Assembly (NCBI RefSeq): GCF_000002515.2
Contig: NC_006040.1
Location: 1,116,001 to 1,180,000, forward strand
Source of the DNA: Kluyveromyces lactis
Taxonomy: Eukaryota > Ascomycota > Saccharomycetes > Saccharomycetales > Saccharomycetaceae
Direction: 5' to 3'
Length of the DNA: 64,000 nucleotides
Numbering within the stretch: the stretch's first letter is position 1; each line of letters begins with the position of its first letter. The translations under genes were made by a program, and so were the position numbers. The notes beneath the pieces are model-generated. The model worked only from the letters and a program-made list of their open reading frames with translations, was not told the DNA's origin and searched no databases. Shown one piece after another: positions 1 to 8,901 of the stretch.

Positions 1-828
1 GAATAGCGCTGGAACAGAGATCTCTGCACTTTCTTTCAGTTTAGAATAGTTATGAGATTGATACCAATCTACTGCTTCTTTAGCAGAACCAAAGACATTG
101 GGAGTGACAGAAAGGAAATGATCTACCTTAGTCAACACAAACTTTGCCATCTCTTCGACAATATCTAGCATGGCCAATCCTGTGGTATGTCTCTTGATGT
201 ATTCTGGTAAATGCTCATACAGATTGGCACAAACGCTTCCTCCGAGACTATGTCCTACTAGGATCAACGAGAGTTTTGATTGTTTGCAAGCTTTGAGGTA
301 GTTTTCATAGAACCATACTATCAGTTCTACAAAATCAGTTACAAAATCATTCAAATAATAGGTAACATCAGTTGGATCCAACGGTTTAGTTTCACCGTGG
401 CCTCTAGCATCAAATGAAAAGAAGCCAAAATTCGTTCCGAGATCTTCTTTTAGGGTTTTCGCCAAAGGTGCGAAAGTTAGCCCAGTAGAACCAGCACCAT
501 GATGAGCCAGAAATATTGGGATTGATGACAGGTCTGAACTGTTGACCTCTGGAACCTGGAAGTATGTATTGAACGTGAAATTTCTATTAGGTAGACTGAC
601 AGTCTCGTTCTTGGCAAAAAACTCAGTCCATCTAGGGAACCCTGTATCCTCCATATTCTCAGCTTTCGTTTCACTTGAAACACCTAACCCAGGGTTCTTA
701 ACGACAGGCAATTCTGTAATCGTATCTTCTTCTCCATTTCCTTCAGGTGCCGTATCGAAGGCATGGATCATCTTTCCAGCATTTTCGAATTCCTTTAATA
801 ACGCTTCCCTTTGAAGATTACCAGACAT
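1..828 (-). CDS. PPE1: Protein phosphatase methylesterase, 5' part only (cut by left window edge)
   Basis: Removes the carboxyl methyl ester from the C-terminal leucine of the PP2A catalytic subunit, opposing the methyltransferase Ppm1. The ATG is at 828-826 and 276 codons are open to the window edge, so the C-terminal third, including the later catalytic Asp and His, lies outside. An alpha/beta-hydrolase fold is visible. The oxyanion segment with HHGAG follows the first core strand at about residue 116, FDARGHGET comes near residue 137, and the nucleophile elbow GHSLGG carries the predicted catalytic Ser194. The family is about 400 residues long in yeast. PTC7, NMD2 and the YHR078W homologue nearby are its neighbours in S. 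cerevisiae (YHR075-078), which supports orthology. The next gene lies 400 bp away. Confidence 0.9.
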   Translation of the reverse strand, partial: MSGNLQREALLKEFENAGKMIHAFDTAPEGNGEEDTITELPVVKNPGLGVSSETKAENMEDTGFPRWTEFFAKNETVSLPNRNFTFNTYFQVPEVNSSDLSSIPIFLAHHGAGSTGLTFAPLAKTLKEDLGTNFGFFSFDARGHGETKPLDPTDVTYYLNDFVTDFVELIVWFYENYLKACKQSKLSLILVGHSLGGSVCANLYEHLPEYIKRHTTGLAMLDIVEEMAKFVLTKVDHFLSVTPNVFGSAKEAVDWYQSHNYSKLKESAEISVPALF

Positions 829-1228
829 AATTATATATCTCTGTTCTTTTTTGATTGTATTTAATAAGCCACTATTTGAAGAATTTAGTTCATATGACGT
901 ACACTATGCGAAGCTGATTGAAGATGGCAGCAATTTAAACAATTGGATAATGGATCAGGCATACCCTGCAGCTTAAGAACTGGTTATTAAAGGACTCCAA
1001 CAGATATCTCATTAAAGGAATAGCCGTAAGATTCCGAAAATAGCCTCCAGTATCACGTGATGAAACAGACAAATGCTACTCATAGCCGTGGAGGCACGTT
1101 CCTGATGTATTGGTGCCTCAGTCTCTTGATTTGTATTCAAATGTGGCACTTCTCAATTTTGAATGCGACTCATGGTAATCGCTTTTATTGAAATATACAT
1201 AACTACGTGATTTGGTACAAACCATATT
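829..1228. other. Intergenic: PPE1 promoter and 3' side of the M1 peptidase gene
   Basis: No supportable gene is present. The region holds one TCACGTGA palindrome (core CACGTG 1054-1059), a Cbf1-type E-box, about 225 bp upstream of the PPE1 start. A TTCCGAAAA stretch lies about 20 bp away, but the spacing does not fit a centromere. Confidence 0.5.
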
Positions 1229-3862
1229 TCATATTTTAAAGTACTCTTTGACCAAGGATAAGTTTGTTTCGAAGTACCTGGTGTTTTTCTCAATTCTTTC
1301 CAACGTTTGTCTAACACCTCTGTCGAAACCTTCCATGTTCTTATCAGCGAAGAACAGTTCATAATCTGTCTTGACATCTTCGCCCATCAAATCTTTCATT
1401 GAAAATCTCAAAAACCTATCGATAACAACTGTGTTAATCGCTAATCTCTCATGCAATTTGACGTAATTGGTTTTGATAAAGTTCCAGAGTTTCGTCCGGA
1501 TAGCGTAATTGGACCCGAGGGAGGTCGCTAGGAACTGAACGTCCATAGGTTCAATAATTAATAGTAGATTTAGGACGGTATCGAATAATTCCGCATTTTT
1601 AATCTTACCCAAGGCCGTCAACAAACTTTCCTTGTAAACTAATGTTGATGTATTCAATTCCTCTAGGATAGTCTTTAGTGTTTCCTTTGTTGTGTCCGGC
1701 TGGGACAAAATTATTTGCAATAAAACGTTTCTAAAGACCGGAGAATAAGATTTCGATTCAAACATTTCTCTACATTTGGCAACAGTTTCAGGATGAGAGG
1801 CAGTACCAGCACCAAGAGCCATCAATTCAAAGAACTGGTTGCTTAGGAAATTATCGGGATTTTTACTGAAAGAATTTGTTTTCTGCTGGTCTAGAAATTC
1901 CAATAGCTTTTCGATGGATGGTTGAATTAAATCCAGAGTGAAATTATCCAACGCCTTTTTCACTGCTTTATCAGAGGATAAAAGTGATTTCATCCTGTTT
2001 AACGTATCGAAGATAATTGACCATACATAGTAGTCGTTAGGATCCTGATGATTGGTAAACTTTGATATCAAGGTTAGAAGATTTTTGACACATTCTGTTA
2101 CTTCAACATCAGAGATTAGGCCCATCTTGCCTCTTGATGAAAGTTTATCCAAATTTTGTAATTGTTGTTGAAACAAATGATCAGAATCGTACTTGACTCG
2201 GTAAAAGCCAAATGAATTGGCATTGAAATGGTTGAATTGTGTCTTTGGTAACTCTGTGGTCTTTCCTGAAAAGTCCACCTTGTAATCACCCTGGAGTGGC
2301 ATCAAAGGCACCCACCACTTTGTAACATCTTCATCAGGTTTGCAAGTACCAGTGGATAAGAACCTGTTTTGGGTCAAACTCAAACCAATTTCAGACTCTG
2401 TCACAGTGACCAATGGGTATCCAATAGTCAAAATCCAGTTCTTACAACGTTCCAGTACTTCTATATCAGCGACTTCACCAATACAGTTGAACAAATCTTC
2501 CATTGTTGCGTTTGAGAACTTGTTTCTCTTCAAGTATAAAGCAACACCTTTCAAAAAGAGTTCTTGTCCTAAATAACCGCTTACCATTTCGAGAATAGAA
2601 CAACCCTTCAAATACGAGATGGAATCGAATACCTGATCTATATCTTTAGCGTTACGAACCGCTACTTTTATAGGATGTGATTCTTTCAAGGAGTCCAATT
2701 CAAGAGCTACTTCATGCGATTGCAACATGATCATGGATGGGACATCCCAATCTGGGAAGAATTTTTCAACAGCCAAGTATCCGATCCAGGTAGCAAAACC
2801 TTCATTTAACCATAATTCATCCCACCACTTCATCGTTACAAGATTTCCAAACCATTGATGGGCAATTTCATGCGATACAACATATGCGATCTTTTGTAAA
2901 GCAGCAGCATCAGGTTCATCTAAGTTACCGTCGTACAACAACGCAGACGGTCTAAAGGTGATCAACGAAAAGTTTTCCATGGCATTATGAGAATAAGTCT
3001 CGACACATAGCAAATCTAATTTTGGCAATGGGTATGGAATTTCAAAAGATTCAGAGAAGAAATCAATGACTCTCTTGGCTACATCAAGTGCAAATTTCCC
3101 CTGTTGAGCTTTTCCCTTGGCTGTGTACACTTTCACCGGTAGCTTACCACAACCAGAAGAAGTGCCATCCTGTGTATTGTAGTTCTCAATGGTAGGATAT
3201 ATACTCTTTTCGGTCTCAGATTCAATGTAGTCGTATTCTCCCACGGCCCATGCCACTAGATAAGTAGACATTAATGGTGTAGTATGGAATCTATAAGAAA
3301 TTTGGTCTGATTCTGTCAATTTCTTCGTGCACTTCAGAGGCATATTAGCTAACACAGTGTATTTCTCATGCGCGATAATGCATATGTCAAAGGTTGCCTT
3401 CAAAGAGGGTTCATCGAAACATGGGAATGCTCTGCGAGCATCCGTTGCCTCGAACTGAGTGGAAAACATTACCTTATTTTCACCGGTAACAAAATCAGTA
3501 TAATCTGAACGGTAGAATCCAGACATATTAGTCTGAATCATACCCTTATAATCGATCTTCAACACGAATTCATCATCAGATATACTCTCCGGAAATTTCA
3601 AGGAAACAACATCGTTCTCTAAATCGAAACTATGGTCCTTCATTCCCAAAGACACAGACCCCTCTTTCAGTTCAACCACCGCAGAAACGATCTCAATGTC
3701 CCTCATATTCAATGAAATCATGTCATTGGCATTAACAGTGGACATAATAATACGCACGGATCCGATAAATGAATTGTGCTCAGCATCTAACTCACTCAAT
3801 TCAATCTCATAATGGTTGGCCCTAAAGTCGGTTGGTAGAGTTTGAATCTTAACGTCAGCCAT
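1229..3862 (-). CDS. TMA108: M1-family zinc aminopeptidase, probable TMA108 orthologue
   Basis: 877 codons with ATG at 3862. Order: N-terminal beta domain, thermolysin-like catalytic domain, and a C-terminal ERAP1-like helical domain. The zinc site HEXXH-X18-E is intact (H331, E332, H335, E354, with WLNEGFATW following). The exopeptidase motif that is normally GAMEN reads NAMEN at residues 293-297, followed by FSLITFR in place of the usual WGLVTYR. The canonical yeast enzymes Aap1 and Ape2 keep GAMENWG, so this protein is not a simple Aap1/Ape2 orthologue. From memory, the diverged substrate pocket fits Tma108, a ribosome-associated M1 protein that binds particular nascent chains. S. cerevisiae Tma108 is somewhat longer (about 946 residues). 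Membership of the M1 family is certain; the subfamily is inferred. Aminopeptidase activity cannot be assumed. Confidence 0.6.
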   Translation of the reverse strand: MADVKIQTLPTDFRANHYEIELSELDAEHNSFIGSVRIIMSTVNANDMISLNMRDIEIVSAVVELKEGSVSLGMKDHSFDLENDVVSLKFPESISDDEFVLKIDYKGMIQTNMSGFYRSDYTDFVTGENKVMFSTQFEATDARRAFPCFDEPSLKATFDICIIAHEKYTVLANMPLKCTKKLTESDQISYRFHTTPLMSTYLVAWAVGEYDYIESETEKSIYPTIENYNTQDGTSSGCGKLPVKVYTAKGKAQQGKFALDVAKRVIDFFSESFEIPYPLPKLDLLCVETYSHNAMENFSLITFRPSALLYDGNLDEPDAAALQKIAYVVSHEIAHQWFGNLVTMKWWDELWLNEGFATWIGYLAVEKFFPDWDVPSMIMLQSHEVALELDSLKESHPIKVAVRNAKDIDQVFDSISYLKGCSILEMVSGYLGQELFLKGVALYLKRNKFSNATMEDLFNCIGEVADIEVLERCKNWILTIGYPLVTVTESEIGLSLTQNRFLSTGTCKPDEDVTKWWVPLMPLQGDYKVDFSGKTTELPKTQFNHFNANSFGFYRVKYDSDHLFQQQLQNLDKLSSRGKMGLISDVEVTECVKNLLTLISKFTNHQDPNDYYVWSIIFDTLNRMKSLLSSDKAVKKALDNFTLDLIQPSIEKLLEFLDQQKTNSFSKNPDNFLSNQFFELMALGAGTASHPETVAKCREMFESKSYSPVFRNVLLQIILSQPDTTKETLKTILEELNTSTLVYKESLLTALGKIKNAELFDTVLNLLLIIEPMDVQFLATSLGSNYAIRTKLWNFIKTNYVKLHERLAINTVVIDRFLRFSMKDLMGEDVKTDYELFFADKNMEGFDRGVRQTLERIEKNTRYFETNLSLVKEYFKI

Positions 3863-4153
3863 CTTTCAGTGAATCAGGTATAAACTATTCCAATACCTAA
3901 TTGGTTCTCTGGATATATCACCCCAGTTGTCTTATATAGTGAAAAATCCAATATGAAATCAAAGAGTAGGTGTCATTCAAAGCTTTATCAAAGGTCTTAA
4001 GTGTTATCAATCTGTTTTCGTCAATGTGTCAAAATTTTTTTCTACCTTCCCTGCTGAAAAGCTCAGAAGTGAGCGTAGAAATTTTGATATAAGACGGAGT
4101 AGTATGAAAAGAGAAGCTCCTCCATTATCCAGCAGCACAACTGCTCATACGTT

Positions 4154-4530
4154 TCACCTCTTGTGTAGTTTTGGCAGTAGTTTCTTTGACCTATTAAACA
4201 TTTTGCGCAGTATTGAAGAAGACCGTCTCTTTAGCTGATCTCCGACATCAGAGTCAATTGAGTCGCTTATATCAGAATCGGAGCTGAACATAGAGGGAAA
4301 AGCTCTCTCTGTTGGAGTTTGTGTATCAAACTGCGAGTAAACTTGAAGTTTAGATATTAGTATGGTAACTGCCTCGACATCGTGCCTTAACTCTGTAGAA
4401 TTCGGTTCTGAACCGTTCATATTTGATTTAATAAGCTTTTGAATATTATACAGGATAATACAGGGAATGAGAAGTAAACCTACAATGCTGATTGGCAAAG
4501 GGTCTTTATACCAGGAAAAAGTTGAGGCAT
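4154..4530 (-). CDS. Small single-pass membrane ORF with unresolved 5' end (possible frameshift or missing exon)
   Basis: Not recognised. The continuous frame runs from 4537 down to a TAA at 4154, but its only ATG is at 4420, after the most protein-like part. The upstream portion reads WYKDPLPIS followed by a hydrophobic helix (IVGLLLIPCIILY) and a basic exit KLIKS, typical of a single membrane anchor. The rest is polar: an acidic Ser/Asp patch and a basic C-terminus (KRRSSSILRK... KLLPKLHKR). An ATG at 4530 lies in another frame. One extra T in the five-T run (4516-4520, read on the minus strand) would join it and give an N-terminus MPQLFSWYKDPL. No TACTAAC branch point is visible for an alternative 5' exon. 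If the conserved-looking helix is not real, the gene would be the 88-codon ORF from 4420. Confidence 0.4.
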
Positions 4531-4944
4531 CTTGTCTTTACAGATCTGAAACAATGTCGCGATGAGCATTCTCATATAAGATTCGTCGTTTCAAACATAA
4601 ATGATCATTATAATCCGCATATAGGAAAGGGAAGAAGAAAATATACAAAGAAAGATGGATATGATGGGTTCGCTGGATCAGAAGAGCGTCATTTGCAACA
4701 TATGAAACCGAATGGCAGTCTCAAAGGCAAAGCTTACCAGTTATTGATCTCTGAACTTCCACTTGGAGCGAGAGGCACGATCTTCTGTTACCCGGACTGA
4801 AACACATTAAAATTTTTTGGTGAAAAATCGATTTCGAACGATTCAGATGAGTTTTAAGTATGAACGGACAATGAAGATACATGAATAATCAGTTGTAGGA
4901 TCCCATTGGAGGGTGTTTCAGAGACTAACAACTCGAATTGGAGA
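4531..4944. promoter_or_regulatory. Upstream region of MRPL35 with a Reb1-type site
   Basis: Divergent intergenic stretch between the small membrane ORF and MRPL35. It holds TTACCCG at 4788-4794, the core of the general regulatory factor Reb1, about 150 bp before the MRPL35 ATG. A 102-codon frame on the plus strand here begins at TTG and has no family features, so I do not call it. Nothing else was seen. Confidence 0.4.
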
Positions 4945-6036
4945 ATGTTGCGTAGAGGGTTGCACAGCAGTGCCAAATGTTTAGAGAAAACCGGGGTATG
5001 GTCGGACTTTTCTAAGAGATCCAAGTCGCTTGGTTTAGCATCAGAATCGATTAAGAAATACATCTTTCAAGGCGACAGCGATGACGTTAGAAGACGAGGT
5101 CCACCGTCTTTGAAGCGGAGGATGAACCGTTTGAAGTATACCTCTCCTGAACATATTGATGAGATGTTCCGCTTGAGTTATGAGTTTATGAGTAAGCGCG
5201 CTGAAGAGAAGTATTCGCAACTAGAAAATGAGACTGATGCCAAGGTACGTGCTAAGTTAGAAACAGAGGCTGAATTGCATAACCCAGAGGTCCAATACAA
5301 TTTTCAGTATCATGACAAGTTAGAGAACGATACTAGAGTGATAGATTATGCTGTTCCAGTGTACAGGCGTTTGGGGCTGAAGCATTGGGAATCCTACGAA
5401 AAAATGTTGTTAATGCAAAGACTAGAGACTTTGAGTGTAATCCCCGATACGTTACCTACTTTACAACCAAGAGTACAGGTTAATTTACGTTTCCCATTCA
5501 GTACTGGTGTGAACAAATGGGTTGAACCTGGTGAAATTTTGTCCTCCAACACGACTTCGATGGTTCCAACAATTAAGATTCAAGAGTACGAGAACGGTAT
5601 CGACTTCGAAAAGCAAAAATACACTGTGGTAATTGTGAATCCAGATGAACCGGATGTGTTGAATGATACATTCAAGACGACTTTGGCGTTCGGTTTGACT
5701 AATTTAAAGATAGACTATAACGACAACGTGGTAGATCCAAGAAAATACAATGAATCGCAGATTCTTGCAGATTACATTCCTCCAGTACCTGAGAAAAATG
5801 TTGGCAAGCAAAGGTTCTCTGTATGGGTATTCAGACAGAATGGTGATTTGGAATCCCCTGAACCAGTCGATAGAGAAAACTTCGATATTAGAGAATTTGT
5901 TCGTTCCCACAACTTGGACCCGGTTGGTGCTCATGTTTGGAGATCAGAATGGGATTCTAACGTGGCAAACATTAGAGAGAAATACGGATTACCAGAAGGG
6001 AGAGTGTTCCATAGAGTTCGTAGATCTGTTGTATGA
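4945..6036 (+). CDS. MRPL35: Mitochondrial large ribosomal subunit protein mL38
   Basis: Structural protein of the mitochondrial 54S subunit. The open frame extends upstream to a TTG at 4906, but the first ATG is 4945. This gives 363 residues, close to the yeast protein (about 367), and a proper presequence, [19 protein letters not shown], which is basic, Ser-rich and free of acids at the start. The C-terminal half is the PEBP-like fold of mL38 ([13 protein letters not shown], near residues 230-240, then [11 protein letters not shown] and [20 protein letters not shown]). It lies beside TIM11 exactly as in S. cerevisiae (YDR322W and YDR322C-A), with which it is convergent. Confidence 0.9.
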   Translation: MLRRGLHSSAKCLEKTGVWSDFSKRSKSLGLASESIKKYIFQGDSDDVRRRGPPSLKRRMNRLKYTSPEHIDEMFRLSYEFMSKRAEEKYSQLENETDAKVRAKLETEAELHNPEVQYNFQYHDKLENDTRVIDYAVPVYRRLGLKHWESYEKMLLMQRLETLSVIPDTLPTLQPRVQVNLRFPFSTGVNKWVEPGEILSSNTTSMVPTIKIQEYENGIDFEKQKYTVVIVNPDEPDVLNDTFKTTLAFGLTNLKIDYNDNVVDPRKYNESQILADYIPPVPEKNVGKQRFSVWVFRQNGDLESPEPVDRENFDIREFVRSHNLDPVGAHVWRSEWDSNVANIREKYGLPEGRVFHRVRRSVV

Positions 6037-6668
6037 AAAAAAAAATGAAAGTTTCCAGAAAGAGTTTATTTCCTCCTCGTCTCTCTCGCGATATATATGA
6101 TTACACACTTTTCAACAACCTCAGGTGGTCTGAATAATATCTCATACCTCATGTAAATAATATGCAATGTAGAAAATCAATGCAACATACGCAAATCATA
6201 AAAAAAACTAAAAAGCTTGTTCGAATCTATTAAGAATATGATCATTAGTTAACATTTATTCCCGGTAACATAATAAATTATATAGTAATAATACGGTGTA
6301 TGGTGCGTGCGTTCATGTGCGTCTGTTTTTTTGGACTGCCTCTGATTGAATATTTTCCTAGAGGCTATATATAGAATCTTCTTTTTTTTTGGCTGTTTCT
6401 TCTTCATATGTTATTGTATTGGCTGTAAATCTAATCGTAACAAAAAAAAGGATTCGTGAGGTCTTTCGTTCTTAGTCGAGGAAAGCAGATATAACTCTTG
6501 TTGTCATCATTTCTTGTTGACTACCAGAATTCAAACAGAGAATACAACCTTTTATTTTTCTATTATGCTTCAGCTCGGAGTTATGCATACAAGTTCCTTT
6601 CCCTTGTTACACAAAAGAGAAAAAAGAAGAATTAAACACACCTCTCCTTATTTCATAAGTCCTGTTGC
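6037..6668. other. Convergent intergenic region, MRPL35 / TIM11
   Basis: 632 bp of AT-rich sequence holding both 3' untranslated regions. An A-run follows the MRPL35 stop at once, and several T-runs and ATATAT stretches could serve 3'-end formation. The frames here are short, start mid-region and resemble nothing known. No RNA gene was recognised. Confidence 0.4.
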
Positions 6669-6959
6669 TTATTGCTTCAAGGATTCAACAGCGCTCAAGA
6701 TGACCGAAGCATAATCCAAGTTAGGGTCCTCCAAATCAATCTTGGCAGAAGAACCAGCAGTAGCAGCCTTAATTTCCTTCTTTGGTGGGTGCAACTTGGC
6801 GTATTCTGCCTTGGCTTGTTCCACTAATTTCAATTGAGCGTGCAATTGGTTTTGTTCTTCTTGCTTTTGAGCTTCTGACTTCAAAGACAAGTCAGTCTTG
6901 AAACCGGCAACAACACCTAGAGCTAAAGCAGAGTATCTCAAAACGTTTAAAGTAGACAT
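6669..6959 (-). CDS. TIM11: ATP synthase subunit e (dimerisation subunit)
   Basis: Subunit e of the mitochondrial F1Fo-ATP synthase, needed for dimers and cristae shape. 96 residues from the ATG at 6959, the same length as S. cerevisiae Tim11/Atp21. The open frame continues 29 codons upstream to 7046, but that part has no counterpart. The N-terminal helix MSTLNVLRYSALALGVVAGF carries the GxxxG dimer motif (G15, G19), followed by a charged coiled-coil-like stretch (EAQKQEEQNQLHAQLKLVEQAKAEYAKLH). The C-terminus is a short amphipathic tail. Confidence 0.95.
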   Translation of the reverse strand: MSTLNVLRYSALALGVVAGFKTDLSLKSEAQKQEEQNQLHAQLKLVEQAKAEYAKLHPPKKEIKAATAGSSAKIDLEDPNLDYASVILSAVESLKQ

Positions 6960-7793
6960 AACTGTGTTTAGTTTTTTTTTTCCTTTAGCTTCAAGACTTC
7001 CAAAGAAATGTTTAAAATCCAAGAATAAGCACAAGTTAACTAGCAATGATTAATGTCATCATTTAGACCTTGTTCCTCTCTACGGAATGAGCGATCTGAG
7101 TTTGATAATTTTTTTTCAGTTGCAATAAGCTTGTAAATCACTGTCAACGATGTAATTTTATTGGCTATCGTGGAAAATGACATCAACAACCCTTTAAAGT
7201 TTAACCAGATCCAAGCATCTCATCCTTTAAATGGAATGGCGGAGAGAGGGAGATTAAACACTGTTTTATGGGGTAATTCCTGGATGTTGAGGTGTAAATG
7301 TAGAGCAGTAACTACAAGAGTTAATATGTTATTGTCTGTCGACTTAATTTACATATACTAGAGGGAGCAAGGTTGGATCACGTGACACATTCTTTCCATA
7401 ACTGGGTTCCCAACAAGAGCTTAGGGCTGCATATGGAAATGGCCGGAAATATATGTCCGTGTTAATCACTCACTCAGGTTGCCGCTGGTCATCTTATGCG
7501 TGCAAACGGTAAATCACGTGATATACACTTGGAAAGTAGCAAGTGCGGACTCCTCACTCACTCAACGCAAGACTAGAGGGAGCTAGTTGCAGTTAATCCA
7601 ATGGACTGTAGATAGTCCTTCTTCTTTCCGGATAATATATCTCATCTTATCTCAATTAAGGTTCTCACGAATTTTTCAATATCAACTTAAAATCTTGGAG
7701 TTTAGACCGATTTGACTGAGGAAACGCTTCAAACACAGCTCGAGCATCTCGCCAACGCAGTCACCAGAAACAGTTTTCTCACCGTGAATCGCC
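6960..7793. promoter_or_regulatory. Divergent promoter region, TIM11 / PTC7, with two TCACGTGA sites
   Basis: 834 bp between divergent starts. It contains two TCACGTGA palindromes (cores 7379-7384 and 7515-7520), candidate Cbf1-type sites, and repeated CACTCACTCA segments near 7465 and 7553. Small frames at 7161-7361 and 7682-7906 have no protein-like features and are not called. Confidence 0.5.
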
Positions 7794-8843
7794 ATGTTTA
7801 TCGGAATCCGCCAACATGTTCCTCGTACAGTTTTCAGAAGTATGGTACCTGTTCTATTCGCTTTCACATTATACGTTTTACTAACAGTGTTCGATCTAGA
7901 CTATAAAACATTGAGCCAACGGAGTTTCAGTTCCTCGGCAGGTTCCAACAATTCAAATTCATGGTCTTCCTCCTCATCTTCTTCATATTCTGCTTCATCT
8001 GATGCCTTCAATTACCAAGTAGCAATCGCATATCAACCTAAAGACCGTAATGAACCGATCTATGCAAAACTAAAAGAAAGCCTGCAGTCGCCTACCGGAG
8101 AGGACAGTTATTTCGTAGCACCAAGATCTAGTTCTGAGCTTTACGCAGGTGTTGCTGATGGAATTGGTGGCTGGGCAAATCATGGGTATGATTCAACAGC
8201 TATTTCCCGTGAGTTATGTCTAGCAATGAAGAGCATAACTTTAAATTCCAGCAAAGATATCGCCCCAAAAGAGTTGTTACAAATGGCATTCTCCTCGTTA
8301 CTTAACGAAGAAAAGGTAGAGGTTGGTGGTACCACTGCTATAGTGGCTCATCTAAAGGATGATGGTACTTTAAACGTGTCAAACTTAGGGGATTCTTGGT
8401 GTGGTGTTTTCAGAGATTGCAAATTAACCTTCGAAACAAAGTTTCAGACCGTTGGATTTAATGCTCCATACCAGCTAGCAATCATTCCCAAGCATATAAT
8501 AGAGGCTGCTGAAAAGAAAAATGGCTCATTTATTATGAATAAACCGACTGATGCAGATGATTACAGTTTCAAATTACAAAAAAATGACATCGTTGTTCTT
8601 GCAACTGACGGTGTCACCGATAATATAGCTGTCGAAGACATGGAATTGTTCCTGAAAGATAAGATTGAGTCATCACAGTCTTTACAAGATATAACTCAAG
8701 AGTTTGTTGACAAAGTGGTTACCATTAGTAAAGATCCTACCTTCCCAAGTGTCTTCTCTCAGGAGTACTCTAAACTTGCAGGTCAATATTACAGCGGTGG
8801 TAAAGAGGATGACATTACAGTAGTAGTTATCAAAGTCGAATGA
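7794..8843 (+). CDS. PTC7: Type 2C protein phosphatase with optional in-frame intron
   Basis: PP2C-family Ser/Thr phosphatase of mitochondria; in S. cerevisiae it regulates coenzyme Q synthesis through Coq7. ATG at 7794. The catalytic domain shows GEDSYF, DGIGGW, GGTTAIVAH, NLGDSW, ATDGVTDN and a final KEDDITVVVIKV, with the metal-binding aspartates in place. Read straight through, the product is 349 residues with a hydrophobic helix (MVPVLFAFTLYVLLTVF) near residues 17-33. If the 60-nt intron 7840-7899 is removed, the product is 329 residues. It then begins MFIGIRQHVPRTVFRNYKTL, a good mitochondrial presequence. The S. cerevisiae gene has the same arrangement, with spliced and unspliced mRNAs giving mitochondrial and nuclear-envelope forms. 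It lies next to NMD2, as in S. cerevisiae. Confidence 0.95.
   Translation: MFIGIRQHVPRTVFRSMVPVLFAFTLYVLLTVFDLDYKTLSQRSFSSSAGSNNSNSWSSSSSSSYSASSDAFNYQVAIAYQPKDRNEPIYAKLKESLQSPTGEDSYFVAPRSSSELYAGVADGIGGWANHGYDSTAISRELCLAMKSITLNSSKDIAPKELLQMAFSSLLNEEKVEVGGTTAIVAHLKDDGTLNVSNLGDSWCGVFRDCKLTFETKFQTVGFNAPYQLAIIPKHIIEAAEKKNGSFIMNKPTDADDYSFKLQKNDIVVLATDGVTDNIAVEDMELFLKDKIESSQSLQDITQEFVDKVVTISKDPTFPSVFSQEYSKLAGQYYSGGKEDDITVVVIKVE
7840..7899 (+). other. PTC7: Retainable intron in PTC7 (60 nt, 20 codons, no stop)
   Basis: Donor GTATGG (7840-7845, off-consensus), branch point TACTAAC (7879-7885), acceptor TAG (7898-7899). The length is a multiple of three and contains no stop, so both spliced and retained mRNAs encode full-length protein. 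The encoded segment is the predicted membrane helix. The weak donor would favour partial splicing. Confidence 0.75.
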
Positions 8844-8901
8844 GATACAATGTTGCTTGTTTCATACAAATGTATAGACCGATAATTAGATAAGATTCTA
8901 T

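Noticed and set aside
1031-1060. TTCCGAAAA next to TCACGTGA, resembling centromere elements III and I
   Set aside because: Only about 20 bp apart, wrong order and no AT-rich CDEII of the length expected for Kluyveromyces.
4492-4800. 102-codon plus-strand frame between the membrane ORF and MRPL35
   Set aside because: Starts at TTG, basic and low in family features, overlaps the promoter of MRPL35 and the 5' end of the opposite-strand ORF.
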